Origin: Nucisporomicrobium flavum
GTDB lineage: Bacteria > Actinomycetota > Actinomycetes > Mycobacteriales > Micromonosporaceae
DNA: 47,573 nt
Reading direction: 5' to 3'
Assembly: GCF_016464385.1 (NCBI RefSeq)
Contig: NZ_JADMLH010000001.1
Coordinates: 825,140 to 872,712, forward strand
The translations under genes were made by a program, and so were the position numbers. The notes beneath the pieces were generated by a model, which did not search any database, was not told where the DNA came from, and saw only the letters and a list, made by a program, of their open reading frames with translations. Positions 16,846 through 24,350 of this stretch are shown here, piece by piece (within the stretch, counting starts at the first letter, position 1; each line of letters opens with the position of its first letter).

Positions 16846-17748
16846 TCAGCCCTGGAGGGCGGTGACGGTGACGGCGGGGCGGAACCGGCGATACGCGTCC
16901 GCGTCGACGGTCCCGGCCACCGGTGCGCTGACGGCCGCCGCGGACAGCGCCACCGCGTCGGCGAGCAGGCCGGGCCAGGCGGTGCCGTCCCGCAGGCCGC
17001 GGGCGAGCGCGGCCACGCACGCGTCGCCCGCGCCGGTCGGGTTGCCGGTGACGGCTTCCGGCGGCACCGCCTGCCAGGCGTCGTCGCCGGCGAGGGCGAG
17101 CAGGCCCTCGGGACCACGTGAGACCACGACGGACCGGGCGCCGTGGGCGAGCACGTCGGCCGGGCGCGCGTCCGGCGCCAGGGACGCCAGCTCGGCGGCG
17201 TTGGGTTTGGCGAGGTCGGGCCCGGCGGCCAACCCCTGCCGCAGGGCCTCGCCGCCGGCGTCCAGCACGACGGGCACCCCCGCGTCCCTGGCGAGGCGGA
17301 TCAGCACCGCGTACCCGTCCTCGGGGACGCCGGGCGGCAGCGAACCGCTCAGCGTGAGGACGTCCGCCTCGGCGAGCAGGTCGCGCAAGTGGGCCAGGAG
17401 GCTGTCCCATTCCGCCGTGGTGACCCGCGGTCCGGGCTCCCAGAAGCCGGTGGCGTCGTGCCGGTCGGCGACCGCGACGGTGCGCCGGGTCTCCCCCGCG
17501 ATCGCCACGAACGAGGCCGGTACGCCCACCGCGGCCAGCAGCTCGGTGACCCGCCGCCCGGTCGCGCCGCCGAGCAGCCCGGTCGCGAGCACCGGTTCGC
17601 CCAGCGTGTGCAGCACCCCTGCGACGTTGAGTCCCTTGCCGCCGGGCCGCTCGGCGACCGTCGCGACCCGGTGGGTGGCGTGCGGGACGAGCGCGTCCAC
17701 TGTGTACGTGAGGTCGAGCGCCGGATTCAGCGTCACCGTGACGATCAT
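16846..17748 (-). CDS. PfkB-family hexose-phosphate kinase (tagatose-6-P/1-phosphofructokinase, LacC-like)
   Basis: A 300-residue kinase of the 1-phosphofructokinase/LacC branch: MIVTVTLNPALDLTY start, PGGKGLNVAGVLHTLGEPV (PfkB signature 1), LTLSGSLPPGVPEDGYAVLI, KPNAAEL and the catalytic NPTGAGDAC (signature 2 with its Asp base). It likely phosphorylates a ketohexose phosphate at C1 or C6 and hands the bisphosphate to the aldolase encoded 50 bp downstream. The ATG at 17748 is chosen for the family-typical N-terminus. Its promoter (TTGACA-N17-TTGAAT) carries a DeoR-type motif in the spacer, with a 5-prime leader of roughly 95 nt. Confidence 0.9.
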   Translation of the reverse strand: MIVTVTLNPALDLTYTVDALVPHATHRVATVAERPGGKGLNVAGVLHTLGEPVLATGLLGGATGRRVTELLAAVGVPASFVAIAGETRRTVAVADRHDATGFWEPGPRVTTAEWDSLLAHLRDLLAEADVLTLSGSLPPGVPEDGYAVLIRLARDAGVPVVLDAGGEALRQGLAAGPDLAKPNAAELASLAPDARPADVLAHGARSVVVSRGPEGLLALAGDDAWQAVPPEAVTGNPTGAGDACVAALARGLRDGTAWPGLLADAVALSAAAVSAPVAGTVDADAYRRFRPAVTVTALQG

Positions 17749-17848
17749 GGAGCCCTCGCCCCCGGTTCGATCTGCCCCGCCTCGGGCCACCGGCCCTGGC
17801 GACCCGATCGCCGGGCTGGGTACCGGCTGGGCTCGATCGCTGCCGCCG

Positions 17849-17877
17849 ATTCAACTGATCGAACGAACAAGTGTCAA
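17849..17877 (-). promoter_or_regulatory. promoter of kinase-aldolase-oxidoreductase operon with operator in spacer
   Basis: On the minus strand the -35 TTGACA (17877-17872, perfect consensus) and -10 TTGAAT (17854-17849) are separated by 17 bp. The spacer contains GTTCGTTC (GAACGAAC on plus, 17861-17868), matching motifs near the other promoters of this locus. A DeoR repressor bound here would exclude RNA polymerase. Confidence 0.65.
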
Positions 17878-17973
17878 TAGCCGTTTGTGCGCGTATGGTG
17901 CTCTGGACCCCTTACAGGGGCTCGAAAAGCTCAAGTGAGCAATCCAGATTGTTCATATGGACAGGAGACAGCG

Positions 17974-18885
17974 ATGGACGTGCTCGTCGTCGGCGACGCC
18001 AACCCGGACCTCGTGCTGCGCGGCGACGTACGCCCCCGCTTCGGCCAGGCCGAGCAACTGCTCACCGGGGCCGACCTCGTCCTGGGCGGTTCGGCGGCCA
18101 TCACGGCGGCCGGGTGCGCGCGGCTCGGGCTGCGAACCACGCTGCTGACCGCGCTGGGCGACGACGTCTTCGGTGCGGTGACGCGCAGCGCCCTCGAGGA
18201 GCGCGGCGTCAGCCTGCTGCTGGCCGAGGCGGCGCAGGGCACGCCGACCGGTCTGAGCGTCATCCTGTCCCCCGCGGACGAGGACCGGGCGATCCTGACG
18301 CTGCCCGGCACGATCCCCACGTTGCGCCCGGAAGATGTGACCGATGAGCATCTGGCGGCCGCCCGGCACGTGCACGTCGCGTCGCTCTACCTGCAGCCGG
18401 GGCTGGCCGCCGGGCTGGCCGGGGTGTTCGCCCGGGCCCGCGCCGCCGGCGTCGGCACGTCGCTGGACACCAACTGGGATCCCACGGAGAAATGGGAGTC
18501 GATCACGGACATCCTGGCGTACACCGACGTGTTCCTGCCGAACGCCAACGAGCTGCGCGCGGTGACCGGCGAGTCCGATCTGGACGCTGCCGCCGCCACG
18601 CTCACCGCCATCGGCACGACCGTGGTGATGAAGAACGGGGCGGCGGGCGCGCGTGCCTGGGGACCCGGCGGCGCGTGCTCGGCTCCCGGCCGTACCGTCG
18701 AGGTGGTCGACACGACCGGCGCGGGCGACAGCTTCAACGCCGGCTTCCTCGCCGCCCGCCTGGCCGGGCGGCCCCTGGCCGAGGCGATCGGCTGGGCCGC
18801 AGCGGCGGGGTCGCTGAGCACCCGGGCGGCCGGCGGCACCGCGGCGCAGGCCACCCGGGAGGAGCTCAGCCCTTCAGGCCGGTGA
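17974..18885 (+). CDS. PfkB-family sugar kinase (ribokinase-like)
   Basis: A 303-residue sugar kinase: MDVLVVGDANPDLVLRGDV, GGSAAITAAGCARLGLRTTL followed by LTALGDDVFG (signature 1 region), FLPNANELRAVTGE, and the catalytic DTTGAGDSFNAGFLAARLAG (signature 2; the Asp in GAGD is the base). It belongs to a different branch from the LacC-like kinase encoded divergently, so it probably phosphorylates the incoming free sugar rather than a sugar phosphate. The start ATG has ACAGGAG upstream. Its 3-prime end overlaps by 20 bp the convergent permease gene. Substrate is inferred from context only (a hexose or hexosamine). Confidence 0.9.
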   Translation: MDVLVVGDANPDLVLRGDVRPRFGQAEQLLTGADLVLGGSAAITAAGCARLGLRTTLLTALGDDVFGAVTRSALEERGVSLLLAEAAQGTPTGLSVILSPADEDRAILTLPGTIPTLRPEDVTDEHLAAARHVHVASLYLQPGLAAGLAGVFARARAAGVGTSLDTNWDPTEKWESITDILAYTDVFLPNANELRAVTGESDLDAAAATLTAIGTTVVMKNGAAGARAWGPGGACSAPGRTVEVVDTTGAGDSFNAGFLAARLAGRPLAEAIGWAAAAGSLSTRAAGGTAAQATREELSPSGR

Positions 18886-19687
18886 AGGTCATCGTCGCGA
18901 TGAACCGCCGCTGGGCGACGAGGAACGCGATGATGAGCGGCATCGTGGCGATGACGTTGCCCGCCATCAGCTGCGACCATTCCGTACGCCGGGTGCCCTG
19001 GAAGCTGGCGAGCCCCACCTGCAGCGTGTACTTCGTGTCGTCGGAGATCGCGACCAGCGGCCACAACAGGTCGTTCCAGCTGGACAGCAGGGTGAAGACG
19101 GCAAGGGTGGCCAGCGCCGGGCGGGCCAGCGGCAGCACCACGCTGACGAAGGTCCGCAGCGCACCGCACCCGTCGAGACGGGCGGCCTCCTCCAGCTCGA
19201 CGGGCAGGCCGAGGAAGAACTGGCGCATGAGGAAGATGCCGAACGCCGAGGCGAGCCACGGCACGAACGCGGCCGCGAGAGTGTCGACGATGCCGGCGCG
19301 CGCGAACATCAGGTACGTCGGAATCATCAGCAGCTGGATCGGGATCATCACGGTCGCCACGATGGCCAGGAACGCCACGCCGCGGCCCGCGAACCTGAGC
19401 CGGGCGAAGCCGTAGCCGGCCAGCGAGCAGAGCACCAGGTGCGAGACCACCGCGATCGCCGAGACCAGCACGGTGTTGGCGAACCAGCGCACGATGTGCG
19501 ACTCGGCCAGCAGCGTGCGGTAGCCCTCGAGGTGGATGCTCGTCGGGATGAACCTCGGCGGGAACTGGTTGATCTCCTGGGTGGTCATGAACGACGTCAG
19601 GACCATCTGCACGAGCGGCAGCACGAAGATCAGCGCGAGCGGCATGAGCAGCAGGTGCCAGGGGCTGAAGGGCAGGCGCCGGCGCAT
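18866..19687 (-). CDS. sugar ABC transporter permease, MalG type
   Basis: A 273-residue inner-membrane permease with six predicted helices. The ATPase-coupling EAA loop reads EEAARLDGCGALRTFVSVVLPLA, matching EAAxxDGAxxxxxFxxixlPl. The N-terminus HLLLMPLALIFVLPLVQMVLTSF is TM1, and the C-terminus ends MTFTGLKG, typical of MalG-like proteins. The start ATG overlaps the upstream permease stop by one base (TGATG). No ATPase gene is present in the locus, so a shared MsiK-like ATPase elsewhere is expected, as is usual in actinomycetes. It is last gene of the SIS-ABC operon and collides tail-to-tail with the PfkB kinase gene. Confidence 0.92.
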   Translation of the reverse strand: MRRRLPFSPWHLLLMPLALIFVLPLVQMVLTSFMTTQEINQFPPRFIPTSIHLEGYRTLLAESHIVRWFANTVLVSAIAVVSHLVLCSLAGYGFARLRFAGRGVAFLAIVATVMIPIQLLMIPTYLMFARAGIVDTLAAAFVPWLASAFGIFLMRQFFLGLPVELEEAARLDGCGALRTFVSVVLPLARPALATLAVFTLLSSWNDLLWPLVAISDDTKYTLQVGLASFQGTRRTEWSQLMAGNVIATMPLIIAFLVAQRRFIATMTFTGLKG

Positions 19688-20631
19688 CAGAACGCCTCCG
19701 ATCCGGAACGGCGGCTGTACCAGATGACCACGAGGGTCAGCAGCATCGTCACCGCGAACAGCAGGTACGCCACGGCGGCGCCGTACCCGAGCCGCTGGGT
19801 CTGGAAGGCCAGCTCGTAGATGTAGTAGACGACGGTCTGGGTACTGTTCATCGGCCCGCCGCGGGTGGTGGTGTAGATCAGGTCGAACAGCTGCATCGCC
19901 GTGATCGTCTGCCAGATCGCCACGAACACGGTGACCGGGCGCAGCTCCGGCAGCGTGATGTGCCGGAACACCCGCCACCGGCTCGCGCCGTCGACCACCG
20001 CGGCCTCGACCAGCTCCTTCGGGATGTCCTGCAACGCGGCCAGGTAGACGACGGCGCAGAAGCCGACCTCGCCCCACAGCGCGATGAGGCAGATGACCAG
20101 CAGGGCCTGCGACGGGTTCTCCAGGAACTGCTGGGTGGGCAGCCCGAGCCGGCGCAACGCCTCGTTGGCCGCGCCGAACTGCGGGTTGAACACGAAGCTC
20201 GCGAGGATGCCGGTCGCCGCGGCGGAGGCCACGTACGGCACGAAGATGCACGTCCGGTAGAAGCCGATGAACCGGATCTTCTGGTTCAGCGCGACCGCGA
20301 TGAGCATGCCCAGCAGGATCGAGCCCGGGACGAACAGCACGGTCAGCACCAGCGTGTGCTGCGCCGCCGCGGCCGCGTCGGGGTCCTGCACGATCCGCTC
20401 GTAGTTGCGCCACCCCACCCCGGTGGCCGGCGCTATGCCGTTCCACTTGGTCCGCGAGATGAAGAAGGCCCACACGGCCGGGAACAGCGAGAGCCCGACC
20501 ACGAGCAGGGTCGCCGGTCCGGCGAAGCCCCAGCCGGTGAGGTTGCGGCGCAGCGCCCGGCCGCGCCGGCCCCGCGCCCGGGGCGCGACGTCCTGATGCG
20601 TACGCGGTGTCGCCGCGAACGTGAGCGCCAT
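19687..20631 (-). CDS. sugar ABC transporter permease, MalF type
   Basis: A 314-residue inner-membrane permease. After a basic N-terminus, TM1 is FAGPATLLVVGLSLFPAVWAFF. The EAA loop is VEAAVVDGASRWRVFRHITLPEL, and the following segments (TVFVAIWQTITAMQLFDLIYTTTRGGP) are the conserved MalF-type core. It pairs with the MalG-type permease encoded immediately downstream (TGATG overlap) and is itself coupled by TGATG to the stop of the binding-protein gene, so the three transporter parts are translated as one coupled set. Confidence 0.92.
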   Translation of the reverse strand: MALTFAATPRTHQDVAPRARGRRGRALRRNLTGWGFAGPATLLVVGLSLFPAVWAFFISRTKWNGIAPATGVGWRNYERIVQDPDAAAAAQHTLVLTVLFVPGSILLGMLIAVALNQKIRFIGFYRTCIFVPYVASAAATGILASFVFNPQFGAANEALRRLGLPTQQFLENPSQALLVICLIALWGEVGFCAVVYLAALQDIPKELVEAAVVDGASRWRVFRHITLPELRPVTVFVAIWQTITAMQLFDLIYTTTRGGPMNSTQTVVYYIYELAFQTQRLGYGAAVAYLLFAVTMLLTLVVIWYSRRSGSEAF

Positions 20632-21950
20632 CAGTCCTCCAGCGCGCCGGCGGACTTCTGGGCGGCCTGGTCGAGCGCCTCCTTCGGGCTCGCCGCGCCC
20701 TGCAGCACCTTGGCGATGGCATCGCCGACGTTGCGGCTCATCGCCTCGTACCCGGGCAGCGTGGGCCGGGCCTGCTTGGCGTTGGCCAGGTTGTCGAAGA
20801 ACTTCCGCCCGCCCGGGTACTCCTCGACGTACGCGGCGAACTCGGGGGTGTCCTTCTCGCTGGAGCGCAGCGGCAGGTTGCCGACCGCGAGGTTCCACTT
20901 GGCGTCGGTCTGCGCGCTGGTCAGCCACTTGATGAAGTCGCGGGCGGCGCCGGCCCGGTTGGCGTCGTCGTGGTCGAACAGCACCCACAGGTCGGGGCCG
21001 GAGACGGTCTGGTGGTCGCCGTTCACGCCGGGCAGGTACGCGACCCCGTAGTCGAGCTTGGCGGTCTTGATGTCCAGCAGCGACCACGGCCCGGACATCA
21101 TCATGGCGACGTGGCCGCTGTTGAACAGCGGGCCGTACTTCTCGTCGGTCTGGTCGAGGTACATGGACTTGTCGTCGACCGCCATCACCCGCAGCGTCTC
21201 GAGGGCCTTGACGCCGGCGTCGGAGTTGAAGGCCGGCTTGGTGCCGTCCAGGATCTTGCCGCCGTTCTGCCAGAGCAGCGGCCACAGGTGCCAGGTGGTG
21301 TCCTCGCTGCCGGAGACCGAGTACGCCGTCCCGTACGTGTTGGTCGCCGGGTCGGTGAGCTTCTTCGCCGCCGCCCGGAAGTCCTCCCAGGACCACGTGT
21401 CCGTCGGATGGTCCACGCCCTTCGCGTCGAAGAGCTTCTTGTTGTAGATCAGGGCGAGGTTGTCCACGAGCGCCGGTACGCCGATCACCTTGCCGTCGGC
21501 GGTGGCGACCGTGCGGGCCGCCTCGGGCATCTCGGTCCAGCCGAACGACGGGTCGTTGACGTACGAGGTCAGGTCCTGCGTCCGCCCGCTCGCCCCGAGG
21601 TCGCCCGCCCAGTTGCCGAAGGCGTACGAGATGTCCGGGTAGTTGCCGCCGGCGAACCCGGCGGAGAGCTTGGTGAGCAGCTCGTCGGTGGTCCCGGCGC
21701 CCGCCGAGGTCTTGATGGTCACGTTCGGGTGCGCGGCGTGGTATTCGGCGGCGAGCCGCTCGGCGACCTGTTCGGCCTCCGAGGTCTGGCCGGTCCACCA
21801 CGTGAGGGTCACGGCGGCGGCCGGGTCGTAGCCGGCCGCCGCGTCCTTGCCGTCGTCCTTCGTGCCGCCGGTGCAGGCGGCGAGCAGCAGGGCCGTGCCG
21901 GTCACGGCCAGCAGCCGGGCCCGCCGGCCGCGCCTGGAAGTGATCATCAC
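20631..21950 (-). CDS. sugar ABC transporter substrate-binding lipoprotein
   Basis: A 439-residue extracellular solute-binding protein (family 1). The signal peptide RRARLLAVTGTALLLAAC ends in a lipobox LAAC, so the mature protein is lipid-anchored. LTWWTGQTSEAEQVAERLAA, YPDISYAFGNWAGDL, VIGVPALVDNLALIYNKKLF, WEDFRAAAKKL and HVAMMMSGPWSLLDI are standard blocks of sugar binders. Trp-rich positions suit stacking against a sugar ring. The start at 21950 is GTG, with an ATG at the next codon. It lies 38 bp downstream of the SIS isomerase gene in the same operon. The bound sugar is likely an oligo- or monosaccharide containing galactose or galactosamine, by inference from the neighbours. Confidence 0.92.
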   Translation of the reverse strand: MMITSRRGRRARLLAVTGTALLLAACTGGTKDDGKDAAAGYDPAAAVTLTWWTGQTSEAEQVAERLAAEYHAAHPNVTIKTSAGAGTTDELLTKLSAGFAGGNYPDISYAFGNWAGDLGASGRTQDLTSYVNDPSFGWTEMPEAARTVATADGKVIGVPALVDNLALIYNKKLFDAKGVDHPTDTWSWEDFRAAAKKLTDPATNTYGTAYSVSGSEDTTWHLWPLLWQNGGKILDGTKPAFNSDAGVKALETLRVMAVDDKSMYLDQTDEKYGPLFNSGHVAMMMSGPWSLLDIKTAKLDYGVAYLPGVNGDHQTVSGPDLWVLFDHDDANRAGAARDFIKWLTSAQTDAKWNLAVGNLPLRSSEKDTPEFAAYVEEYPGGRKFFDNLANAKQARPTLPGYEAMSRNVGDAIAKVLQGAASPKEALDQAAQKSAGALED

Positions 21951-21988
21951 TGGAGGAACCTCGATCTCCTGGGGGAAGGGATGGGTTG

Positions 21989-22873
21989 TCAGGCCGCGTC
22001 CAGCACGACCGAGCGGGTCAGCAGACGGGGGCGGTCGGGGTCGAGGCCGCGGTGCGCGGCCAGGGCGAGCGCGAAGCGCTGAGCGAGCACCAGCTGGGCG
22101 AGCGGGTCACGGTCGTCGCGGTAGGTGGTGGCGCCGGCCGCGCGGCCGGCGTCGTCGAGCCCGGTGGGCACGCCGCCGAAGGAGAAGATCAGGCTCCGGC
22201 TGCCCGCGACGGCGACGGGCCCGTGCCGGAAGTCCATGGCCGGGTACGACTCGGAGTACGCCTGGGCCGCCTCACGGACCTTCAGCGCCGCCTCGTGGGC
22301 CAGCCCGACGGTCCAGCCGGTCCCGAGGAACACCAGGTGCTCGATGCCGGCCGGGTCGGCGGGCAGCGGCGCGGCGAGCGCGGCGCGGCCGTGGTCGGCC
22401 AGGTGGCCCAGGTCCTCGCCGAACGCGGCGCGGGCCAGGGCCAGCACGGTGGTGGGGAACCGGGTCTGCACCACGCTGCGCTCGTCGGCGAAGTCCAGCA
22501 GCAGCCGCGACTCCGTCAGGTCGTCCACCGGCATCCCGTCGACCGCGGTGACCGCGACCCGGTGGGTGCCGGCGGGCACCTGGCGCAGCGCGTCCAGCAC
22601 CTCGGTGGAGGTGCCGGAGCGCGAGACGGCGACGACCCGGTCGTAGCGGCGCCGCGGCCGGTACTCCGAGGCGCACACCGCGTCGGTCTCACCGAGCCCG
22701 GCGCTCTCGCGCAGCTCGGCGATGCTCTGGGCGACGAACCAGGACGTGCCGCAGCCCAGCAGCAGCACCCGTTCGCCGGGGGCGGCCAGCAGGTTCCGGG
22801 CCTGGTCGGTGAGCTGCAGGCCGCGGTCCCAGACGGCGGGCTGGCTGGCGATCTCCTCGGACGTGTCGTTCAT
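21989..22873 (-). CDS. SIS-domain sugar-phosphate isomerase/deaminase (AgaS-like)
   Basis: A 294-residue cytoplasmic protein with two SIS domains. The first has LLLGCGTSWFVAQSIAELRE and VVAVSRSGTSTEVLDALRQV (phosphosugar-binding SxSGxT motif). The second has LVFLGTGWTVGLAHEAALKV followed by REAAQAYSESYPAMDFRHGP, the signature of AgaS/FrlB/GlmS-isomerase-type enzymes. AgaS-like proteins convert galactosamine-6-phosphate to tagatose-6-phosphate with release of ammonia, which would feed the LacC-like kinase and the aldolase. Other ketose/aldose isomerisations are possible. It is first gene of the SIS-ABC operon. The -10 box ends only 8 bp before the ATG, so its mRNA may be almost leaderless. Confidence 0.85.
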   Translation of the reverse strand: MNDTSEEIASQPAVWDRGLQLTDQARNLLAAPGERVLLLGCGTSWFVAQSIAELRESAGLGETDAVCASEYRPRRRYDRVVAVSRSGTSTEVLDALRQVPAGTHRVAVTAVDGMPVDDLTESRLLLDFADERSVVQTRFPTTVLALARAAFGEDLGHLADHGRAALAAPLPADPAGIEHLVFLGTGWTVGLAHEAALKVREAAQAYSESYPAMDFRHGPVAVAGSRSLIFSFGGVPTGLDDAGRAAGATTYRDDRDPLAQLVLAQRFALALAAHRGLDPDRPRLLTRSVVLDAA

Positions 22874-22881
22874 GGTCGAGG

Positions 22882-22909
22882 ATTATGCTCGTTTGTTTTC
22901 GTTTCACAA
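22882..22909 (-). promoter_or_regulatory. promoter of SIS-ABC operon with operator in spacer
   Basis: On the minus strand the -35 TTGTGA (22909-22904) and -10 CATAAT (22887-22882) are 16 bp apart. The spacer reads AACGAAAACAAACGAG, containing two AAACGA-type units in tandem. A further copy, CAAACGAACA, lies at 22921-22930 upstream. The arrangement predicts repression by the DeoR protein of the locus. Confidence 0.7.
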
Positions 22910-22944
22910 GGGCACGCGTACAAACGAACATTCCGGAGTGCGCG

Positions 22945-24240
22945 TCAACCGCGCAGTGCCGCCGGGATGAGGTCCCCGTGCGCCGCGGTCAGCTCGTCGC
23001 ACAGCTCCCAGATCCGCTCCACGGGCAGGGTCGCCGCGGTGTTCGGGTCCACCATGGCGGCCTGCCGGACCATCCGGGGATCGCCCGTGACAGCCGCCTG
23101 CACCGTCAGCTGGCCGACGTTCACGAACGAACGGTTGAGCGCCGCGCACTGCAACGGCAGGTCGCCGACGCGCTCCGGGCGTAGGCCCATGGCGTCCACC
23201 ACGCACGGCACCTCCACGGCGTACCCCTCGGGCAGGTTGGCGATCAGGCCGCGGTTGGCGACGTTGGCGTGCACGCGCCGCATCGTGCCGGTGGTGATGC
23301 TGTGGATGACCTGCGGGGCGTACTCGGTGGCGTCGCGGCTGACGTCGAGCGGCTCACCGGCGAGCACGGACGCGCGGGTGGCGTGGTACTCCGCCACGTT
23401 GTCCGCGCTGATCCGCAGGTAGTCGCCGACGGGGATGCGCAGCCGCTCGATCTCCTCGTCGTGGCGCAGGTACCAGGGCACGTACTCGCTGGAGTGCTCG
23501 CTCGTCTCGGTCGGGAAGTAGCCGAGCCGGCGGTACATGTCCATGCGTACGCGTCGCCGCAGGTCGGGGTCCTTCTCCAGCCGCTCGTCGAGGCGCGGGT
23601 AGAGGCTCTCGCCGCGGTGCTCCCACCGCAGAAGCCAGGCCTGGTGGTTCACCCCCGCCGCGCTGTAGTCCACCTCGTCCAGGGGTACGTCGATCAGCTT
23701 GCAGAGGTCGTGCACGGTCCAGAAGACGGAGTGGCACAACCCGACCGCCTTCAGGTCCGGCGCGACCGCCGCCAGGTAGCCGATGTTCATGGCCATCGGG
23801 TTCGTGTAGCTGAGGAACCAGGCCTCCGGGCACAGCTCGCGCATGTCCCGCGCGATCGCCTCGAGCACCGGGAACGTCCGCAGGGCGCGGAAGATGCCGC
23901 CGATGCCCAGGGTGTCCGCGATGGTCTGGCGCAGGCCGTACTTCGCGGGGATCTCGAAGTCGCGCACGGTCGCGGCGTGCATGCCGACCTGGATCGCGTT
24001 GATGACGAAGTCGGCGCCGTCGAGCACCGTACGCCGATCGAGGCTGGTCGTGATCCGCGGCTGCGCGCCGAGCTGCTCGGCCGTGCGCCGCGCGATCGCC
24101 TCGGCGGTCTCCAGCCGCTCGGGGTCGATGTCGTGCAGGGCCAGCGTCACGCCGCGCAGCTCGTCGAAGGAGAGGATGTCCGCCAGCAGCTCACGGGTGA
24201 AGACGACGCTGCCGGCGCCGAGGAAGGCGATCACTGTCAT
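22945..24240 (-). CDS. glycoside hydrolase family 4, alpha-galactosidase (MelA)-like
   Basis: A 431-residue NAD+- and Mn2+-dependent glycosidase. The N-terminal Rossmann motif is VIAFLGAGSVVFTRELLADI. The metal-binding Cys is in GLCHSVFWTVHDLC and the His in AGVNHQAWLLRWEH. FLSYTNPMAMNIGYL and DTLGIGGIFRALRTFP are typical of MelA-branch enzymes. GH4 enzymes work by oxidation at C3, elimination and re-addition. The branch suggests alpha-galactosides, possibly other alpha-linked hexosides. With no visible signal peptide, it acts in the cytoplasm on imported glycosides. The ATG at 24240 gives the family-typical N-terminus (MTVIAFLGAGS). It is upstream of and parallel to the SIS-ABC operon but separated by that operon's promoter. 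Confidence 0.9.
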   Translation of the reverse strand: MTVIAFLGAGSVVFTRELLADILSFDELRGVTLALHDIDPERLETAEAIARRTAEQLGAQPRITTSLDRRTVLDGADFVINAIQVGMHAATVRDFEIPAKYGLRQTIADTLGIGGIFRALRTFPVLEAIARDMRELCPEAWFLSYTNPMAMNIGYLAAVAPDLKAVGLCHSVFWTVHDLCKLIDVPLDEVDYSAAGVNHQAWLLRWEHRGESLYPRLDERLEKDPDLRRRVRMDMYRRLGYFPTETSEHSSEYVPWYLRHDEEIERLRIPVGDYLRISADNVAEYHATRASVLAGEPLDVSRDATEYAPQVIHSITTGTMRRVHANVANRGLIANLPEGYAVEVPCVVDAMGLRPERVGDLPLQCAALNRSFVNVGQLTVQAAVTGDPRMVRQAAMVDPNTAATLPVERIWELCDELTAAHGDLIPAALRG

Positions 24241-24350
24241 GGCGGGATTGTTGGCGTTGCACCGCAAGCGCGCAAGGAATTCTGGTCATTCGCTTGGAAA
24301 CGAACTACAGTGACTGCGCGTTTGATCAATACTCCTCGAAGAAGGGCGCG
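24241..24350. promoter_or_regulatory. divergent regulatory region GH4 / DeoR regulator
   Basis: This spacer holds GGAAACGAACTAC, with the motif AAACGAAC at 24298-24305. For the plus-strand regulator gene, TGGTCA (24283-24288) and TACAGT (24306-24311) are 17 bp apart, with the motif in between. For the minus-strand GH4 gene a weaker TTGCGC-N17-AACAAT lies directly before the ATG, again suggesting a very short leader. Confidence 0.55.

Noticed and set aside
17749..17848. Possible additional gene in the leader of the kinase operon
   Set aside because: The open frames are short and arginine-rich; the region is explained as a leader of about 95 nt.
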